From positions 1 to 8,481 of the forward strand of contig CALJIH010000071.1 of the NCBI GenBank assembly GCA_937974135.1: a stretch of DNA of 8,481 nucleotides, in the 5' to 3' direction. The DNA comes from an uncultured Cocleimonas sp. Its GTDB lineage: Bacteria > Pseudomonadota > Gammaproteobacteria > Thiotrichales > Thiotrichaceae. The translations under genes were made by a program, and so were the position numbers. A model generated the notes under the pieces. It was not told where the DNA came from. It searched no databases and worked only from the letters and a program-made list of their open reading frames with translations. Below are positions 5,286 through 8,481 of the stretch, piece by piece (position 1 is the stretch's first letter; each line of letters begins with the position of its first letter).

Positions 5286-7361
5286 ATGACTATCCCTTCA
5301 GATCAAAAGCTACAATCTCGTGTTAATGCTCTTCATCAGGAATTGCATTATCACAACCATCGTTATTACGTTTTAGATGATCCCGAAATTCCTGATAGCG
5401 AATACGATAAGCTGTTGCGTGAATTACAAGATATTGAAACCAAGCACCCTCAATTACTTACTGAAGATTCACCTAGTCAACGTGTAGGTGCTCCACCACT
5501 GAGTGAATTTACTCAAGTCACCCATTTAATACCGATGCTTTCATTAGGTAATGCGTTTAGTGAAGACGAAGTATTAGCCTTTGAAAAACGCTTATTAGAT
5601 CGTTTAAATGGTAATGCGACAAAAGATCAAGAACCTGAAAATCCAATGACTACTCTTGAATACGCTGTAGAACCAAAATTGGATGGTTTAGCCGTCAGTT
5701 TGTTGTATGAAAATGGGATTCTGGTGCAAGGTGCAACACGGGGAGATGGTGAAACGGGTGAAAATATTACAGCAAACGTTCGCACCATTAAATCCATACC
5801 ATTAAAGCTAACCGGAAATAACATTCCAGACATTTTGGAAGTTCGTGGAGAAGTTTATATGCCTAAAGCTTCTTTTGAGTCTTTAAACAAAAGAGCAAGA
5901 GAGCAGGATGAGAAAACCTTTGTTAATCCTCGCAATGCCGCGGCTGGTAGTATGCGCCAGCTAGACTCAAGCATTACCGCTTCGCGAAATCTAGCGATGT
6001 ATTGTTATGCGACTGGTCGAATGGAAGGTGCAAATCTGCCTGACAAACATAGCGACGCATTAAAGCAACTCGCAAATTGGGGGTTTAGAATTTGTCCTGA
6101 TAGCAAAGTAGTCAGCGGTGCGAAAGGTTGTTTGGATTATTTTAATGAGATCGGTAATAAACGTGATGATCTTTCCTATGATATTGACGGAGTGGTGTTT
6201 AAAGTTAATTCTCTGGATCTACAAAATCAGCTAGGTTTTGTGAGTCGTGCTCCAAGATGGGCAATTGCGCATAAATTTCCTGCACAAGAGCAAATGACCT
6301 TATTAAAAGACGTTGAGTTTCAAGTGGGACGCACCGGTGCATTGACACCAGTAGCGCGATTGGAACCAGTATTCGTAGGGGGTGTGACAGTAACCAATGC
6401 AACCCTGCACAATATGGATGAAATTAATCGAAAAGATGTACGCATTGGTGACACAGTGATTGTGCGCAGAGCAGGGGATGTTATTCCAGAAGTGGCTCGA
6501 ATTGTTCCTGCTAAACGCCCAAAAGATGCAAAAAAAATTGTGATGCTAGATACCTGTCCGGTATGTGAATCGGAGGTAAAACAAATCGAAGGAGAAGCAG
6601 TTTCGCGCTGCACGGGCGGTTTAATTTGTCCTGCCCAGCAAAAAGAGGCCATCAAGCATTTTGCTTCTAGAAAAGCGTTAGATATTGATGGATTAGGAGA
6701 TAAATTAGTCGAACAATTGTTTGATGAAAAACTGATTTCAAATATTAGCGATCTTTATGCTTTGAAAGCAGAACAGTTAAGTAATCTCGAACGTATGGGT
6801 GATAAATCTGCTGAGAATTTAATTGCAGCCTTAGAAGCAAGTAAAAAACCGAGTTTAGCTCGTTTTATTTATGCATTGGGTATTCGTGAAGTCGGTGAAA
6901 CAACCGCAAAATCATTGGCAAATTTCTATCGTTCATTAGAAGTCTTGAAACATACCGACGAAGAGCATTTGCAAGAAGTTGAGGATGTTGGTCCTATCGT
7001 CGCTAACCATATCGTGAGTTTTTTTCAACAAGCTCATAATAATGAGATCATTGCTTCTTTATTCGCCGCAGGAATTGAACCTATAATTCCTGAAAAGCTA
7101 GCCGATGATGCTGAAATGCCTTTAAAGGGCTCTACCTATGTTATCACAGGCACTTTGAGTTCAATGGGTCGTAGTGATGCCAAAAAGCACTTAGAGGCCT
7201 TAGGCGCAAAGGTATCAGGCAGTGTTTCTAAAAACACAAGCGCCTTAATTGCAGGTGAAAAAGCAGGCTCAAAACTAACCAAAGCGGAGAGTTTAGGTGT
7301 GGCTGTTTTAGATGAAGAAGCAATGCTAAAACTATTCGAAATTCATGCAACAGAGTCTTGA
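5286..7361 (+). CDS. ligA: NAD-dependent DNA ligase
   Basis: Seals nicks during replication and repair using NAD as adenylate donor. The 691 residues include all LigA parts: domain Ia (about 10-70, YYVLDDPEIPDSEYD), and the adenylation domain with the nucleophile Lys131 in KLDG, followed by GDGETGEN, EVRGEVYMP, NPRNAAAGSMRQLD and DGVVFKV. The OB fold follows (about 340-410, GRTGALTPVARLEPV), then a four-cysteine zinc finger (Cys424, 427, 442, 448), helix-hairpin-helix repeats (about 460-600) and a C-terminal BRCT domain (about 612-686, GSTYVITGTLSSMGR). The linker before KLDG is longer than in E. coli (Lys115 there). The ATG at 5286 gives the expected N-terminus, but no Shine-Dalgarno is visible and a minimal ATG-TAA overlaps it (ATGTAATG from 5281). 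The TGA stop lies inside the -35 box of the tRNA-Gly promoter. Confidence 0.97.
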   Translation: MTIPSDQKLQSRVNALHQELHYHNHRYYVLDDPEIPDSEYDKLLRELQDIETKHPQLLTEDSPSQRVGAPPLSEFTQVTHLIPMLSLGNAFSEDEVLAFEKRLLDRLNGNATKDQEPENPMTTLEYAVEPKLDGLAVSLLYENGILVQGATRGDGETGENITANVRTIKSIPLKLTGNNIPDILEVRGEVYMPKASFESLNKRAREQDEKTFVNPRNAAAGSMRQLDSSITASRNLAMYCYATGRMEGANLPDKHSDALKQLANWGFRICPDSKVVSGAKGCLDYFNEIGNKRDDLSYDIDGVVFKVNSLDLQNQLGFVSRAPRWAIAHKFPAQEQMTLLKDVEFQVGRTGALTPVARLEPVFVGGVTVTNATLHNMDEINRKDVRIGDTVIVRRAGDVIPEVARIVPAKRPKDAKKIVMLDTCPVCESEVKQIEGEAVSRCTGGLICPAQQKEAIKHFASRKALDIDGLGDKLVEQLFDEKLISNISDLYALKAEQLSNLERMGDKSAENLIAALEASKKPSLARFIYALGIREVGETTAKSLANFYRSLEVLKHTDEEHLQEVEDVGPIVANHIVSFFQQAHNNEIIASLFAAGIEPIIPEKLADDAEMPLKGSTYVITGTLSSMGRSDAKKHLEALGAKVSGSVSKNTSALIAGEKAGSKLTKAESLGVAVLDEEAMLKLFEIHATES

Positions 7362-7386
7362 CACTAAGCTTTTTCAGACTTAATAT
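7358..7386 (+). promoter_or_regulatory. Strong promoter for tRNA-Gly
   Basis: Perfect -35 TTGACA (7358-7363), 17-bp spacer, -10 TAATAT (7381-7386), then the GC-rich discriminator ACGCGCCTCG (7387-7396). The -35 box overlaps the ligA stop codon. The start would be near 7393, leaving a leader of about 44 bases before the tRNA. It is the best sigma-70 match in the window and looks like a stringently controlled stable-RNA promoter. Confidence 0.8.
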
Positions 7387-7436
7387 ACGCGCCTCGTTGA
7401 GAGAGCTCTAGTGGCATGAGCTTTTGATGATACGAA

Positions 7437-7512
<76 letters not shown>

Positions 7513-7518
7513 AATATC

Positions 7519-7545
7519 AAGCCCAGTTTTAGACTGGGCTTTTTT
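7519..7545 (+). terminator. Terminator after tRNA-Gly
   Basis: A perfect 9-bp stem AAGCCCAGT (7519-7527) / ACTGGGCTT (7533-7541) with a 5-base loop, followed by T residues to 7545. It starts 6 bases after the tRNA end and makes tRNA-Gly a separate transcript. Confidence 0.92.
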
Positions 7546-7593
7546 GTGCCAAAAATAAATTTCATTCATTATTTTTTTGCTTCGCATTAAATT

Positions 7594-7673
7594 TTGATCA
7601 GAATCATCTAGCTGTATAATCCAACCACTTATCATGCAAAGGAATGTAATTTTCATGATTAATCATCTATAAT
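7594..7673 (+). promoter_or_regulatory. Promoter region of the first tRNA-Cys, with palindrome
   Basis: Two TATAAT boxes are present. The one at 7615-7620 has TTGATC at 7594-7599 (15-bp spacer; 16 bp if TTTGAT at 7593 is used). The one at 7668-7673 has no good -35 and would start transcription almost at the tRNA 5' end. A perfect 12-base palindrome ATGATTAATCAT (7655-7666) abuts the second box, in the position of an operator. Which box is used cannot be decided here. Confidence 0.55.
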
Positions 7674-7680
7674 CGATCTC

Positions 7681-7753
7681 GGCTGGATGGCAGAGTACTA
7701 TGCATCGACCTGCAACGTCGAACACCCTGGTGTAAATCCAGGTCCAGCCTCCA
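7681..7753 (+). tRNA. Variant tRNA-Cys (GCA) with non-canonical elbow
   Basis: A 73-base cloverleaf with encoded CCA. The acceptor GGCTGGA/TCCAGCC, anticodon stem TCGAC/GTCGA and T stem CCTGG/CCAGG are all perfect. Anticodon GCA is at 7712-7714, and the base before CCA is T, as needed for cysteine identity. The D-loop has TAC where the second tRNA-Cys has TGGT, so the conserved G18-G19 is absent. The T-loop is TGTAAAT instead of TTCRANN, so T55 and C56 are replaced by G and T. One alignment gives U18-G55 and A19-U56, preserving elbow pairing with different bases. Intact stems argue against simple decay. It has its own promoter and terminator. It may be a translational tRNA-Cys, a specialised non-translational tRNA, or a recent pseudogene; cysteine charging is inferred. 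Confidence 0.85.
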
Positions 7754-7760
7754 AATTCAT

Positions 7761-7797
7761 AAAAAGCCCTTGGAATGACTATTTCTAGGGCTTTTTT
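7761..7797 (+). terminator. Terminator after the first tRNA-Cys
   Basis: A perfect 10-bp stem AAAAAGCCCT (7761-7770) / AGGGCTTTTT (7787-7796) ends in a T-run, with a 16-base loop that can pair further. It separates the variant tRNA-Cys from the second tRNA-Cys transcript. Confidence 0.9.
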
Positions 7798-7828
7798 ATT
7801 TTAAGTGTAAATTGCCTTTAAATAGGCA

Positions 7829-7857
7829 TTCCATACCAGAAAATTTGATGCTATTAT
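7829..7857 (+). promoter_or_regulatory. Predicted promoter for tRNA-Cys/tRNA-Leu
   Basis: -10 TATTAT (7852-7857) with a weak -35 TTCCAT (7829-7834) at 17 bp. The following discriminator, CCCGCCCC (7858-7865), is very GC-rich, again typical of stringently controlled stable-RNA promoters. A short inverted repeat TGCCT/AGGCA (7813-7828) lies just upstream of the -35. Confidence 0.55.
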
Positions 7858-7873
7858 CCCGCCCCTAGTCAAA

Positions 7874-7947
7874 GGCTGAGTAGCAAAATGGTTATGCATC
7901 GGTTTGCAAAACCGTCGACCCCGGTTCGATTCCGGGCTCAGCCTCCA
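7874..7947 (+). tRNA. tRNA-Cys (GCA), canonical copy
   Basis: Complete 74-base cloverleaf with encoded CCA. The acceptor is GGCTGAG/CTCAGCC, the anticodon loop TTGCAAA (anticodon GCA at 7906-7908), the T stem CCCGG/CCGGG, the T-loop TTCGATT, and the D-loop GG is at 7890-7891. The base before CCA is T. The first anticodon-stem pair is T-T (27-43), a minor mismatch. It is probably co-transcribed with tRNA-Leu 39 bases downstream. Confidence 0.96.
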
Positions 7948-7986
7948 TTTAACAGACTTTGACTAAAAGACCATCTATGTAGTAAT

Positions 7987-8073
7987 GCCCAGGTGGCGAA
8001 ATTGGTAGACGCAAGGGACTTAAAATCCCTCGGTAGCAATACCGTGCCGGTTCGATTCCGGCCCTGGGCACCA
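7987..8073 (+). tRNA. tRNA-Leu (UAA)
   Basis: An 87-base class II tRNA with a long variable arm and encoded CCA. The acceptor is GCCCAGG/CCTGGGC, the anticodon stem AGGGA/TCCCT, the loop CTTAAAA (anticodon TAA at 8021-8023), and the T-loop TTCGATT. It ends the Gly-Cys-Cys-Leu series. No GC-rich terminator follows, which is unlike the other units and fits a junction with foreign DNA. Confidence 0.97.
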
Positions 8074-8074
8074 T

Positions 8075-8159
8075 TTAACTAATTGATTTATAATGATATA
8101 TTTAATTTTTTGGAAATTTTTAATTAGTTAATAATTCTTTGTTTGCACTGTTTTTGCAC
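8075..8159. repeat. AT-rich stretch with paired short repeats after tRNA-Leu
   Basis: TTAACTAATT (8075-8084) and its exact reverse complement AATTAGTTAA (8122-8131) flank a very AT-rich core. TTTGCAC is then repeated directly at 8142-8148 and 8153-8159, 11 bp apart or one helical turn. Such spaced repeats next to a tRNA 3' end could be integrase arm or excisionase sites; this is inference. Confidence 0.45.
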
Positions 8160-8193
8160 GTTTTTATCAAAATTTCAGAATTGAACTAATAAT

Positions 8194-8481
8194 TCAGCTG
8201 GCTTTTTTCTTTTTTTCTAAAAATTCTAATTCTTCTAAATCATCCGTAAAGTCGAAAACAATTTGTATCGGCTCTTCTTCAGGATTAGAATCATTGAAAT
8301 AATCCATATCTATTTTTAACTGGTGACAGTCTCCAACTACCTGTCTCCTGCGCTGAATGAATGCTTTATGCATATCTTCTCTAGATGCGCCATTATCTAT
8401 ATCAACCCATAGAGATAATTGTTTTCCATTTTTTGTAACTTTAAAAGAATGTTTAGCTCTATACCTTCTTCCGTATTGGTC
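8194..8481 (-). CDS. Unrecognised protein, 5' partial at window edge
   Basis: The frame is open from the right edge to a TGA at 8194-8196, giving the last 95 residues of a longer or similar-sized protein. The fragment is highly charged. A basic N-terminal part (YGRRYRAKHSFKVTKNGK) and an FIQRRRQVVGDCHQLKIDMD segment (about 41-60) are followed by IQIVFDFTDDLEELEFLEKK, ending in a lysine run. There are no membrane segments. I do not recognise the family. Its position after tRNA-Leu and its AT-rich codons would fit a small gene of an integrated phage or island, but neither an integrase nor any other mobile gene is visible in the window. Confidence 0.6.
   Translation of the reverse strand, partial: DQYGRRYRAKHSFKVTKNGKQLSLWVDIDNGASREDMHKAFIQRRRQVVGDCHQLKIDMDYFNDSNPEEEPIQIVFDFTDDLEELEFLEKKKKAS

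Noticed and set aside
6320..6655. Minus-strand ORFs opposite ligA (also 5627-5833 and 6205-6402)
   Set aside because: They are antisense to ligA coding sequence that carries intact ligase motifs; they have no independent support.

Overview
The window reads as a low-GC (AT-rich by eye) gammaproteobacterial chromosome segment. Support comes from dksA beside gluQ, a BolA-family protein, NAD-dependent ligA, and a Gly-Cys-Leu tRNA series in the same order as the E. coli glyW-cysT-leuZ cluster. I cannot name the genus. No phage-defence system, CRISPR array or complete insertion sequence is visible. The unusual content lies in the tRNA cluster, in a dispersed repeat, and in a possible element boundary at the right edge.

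Left part (1-2500). A glyceraldehyde-3-phosphate dehydrogenase of the arsenate-resistance (ArsJ-associated) type enters from the left edge. It converges on an EamA/DMT-family transporter on the minus strand. The transporter lies between two outward-facing copies of a short G-tract repeat, and a GC-rich scrap sits next to one copy. A minus-strand BolA-family gene follows.

Middle (2500-5285). Reading on the minus strand, dksA has its own terminator, followed by a third repeat copy, then gluQ (tRNA-Asp queuosine modification). A two-repeat Gate-domain membrane protein follows, closely coupled to gluQ. dksA and ligA diverge from a 228-bp spacer. On the dksA side this spacer carries a promoter whose GC-rich discriminator almost matches that of the downstream tRNA-Gly promoter.

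Right part (5286-8481). ligA (DNA ligase A) runs to 7361, and its stop codon lies inside the -35 box of a strong tRNA promoter. Four tRNAs follow: Gly(GCC), Cys(GCA), a second Cys(GCA), and Leu(UAA). The first tRNA-Cys has its own promoter and terminator. It lacks the conserved GG in the D-loop and the T-Psi-C sequence in the T-loop, while every stem is intact. Beyond tRNA-Leu the sequence becomes very AT-rich, has spaced short repeats, and ends in an unrecognised minus-strand ORF cut by the window edge. This layout would fit an integrated element at the tRNA-Leu gene.

Functionally the genes are mostly housekeeping: ligation of replication and repair nicks, the stringent-response cofactor, and tRNA supply and modification. 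The shared promoter discriminators suggest that dksA and the tRNA genes are both under ppGpp/DksA control.
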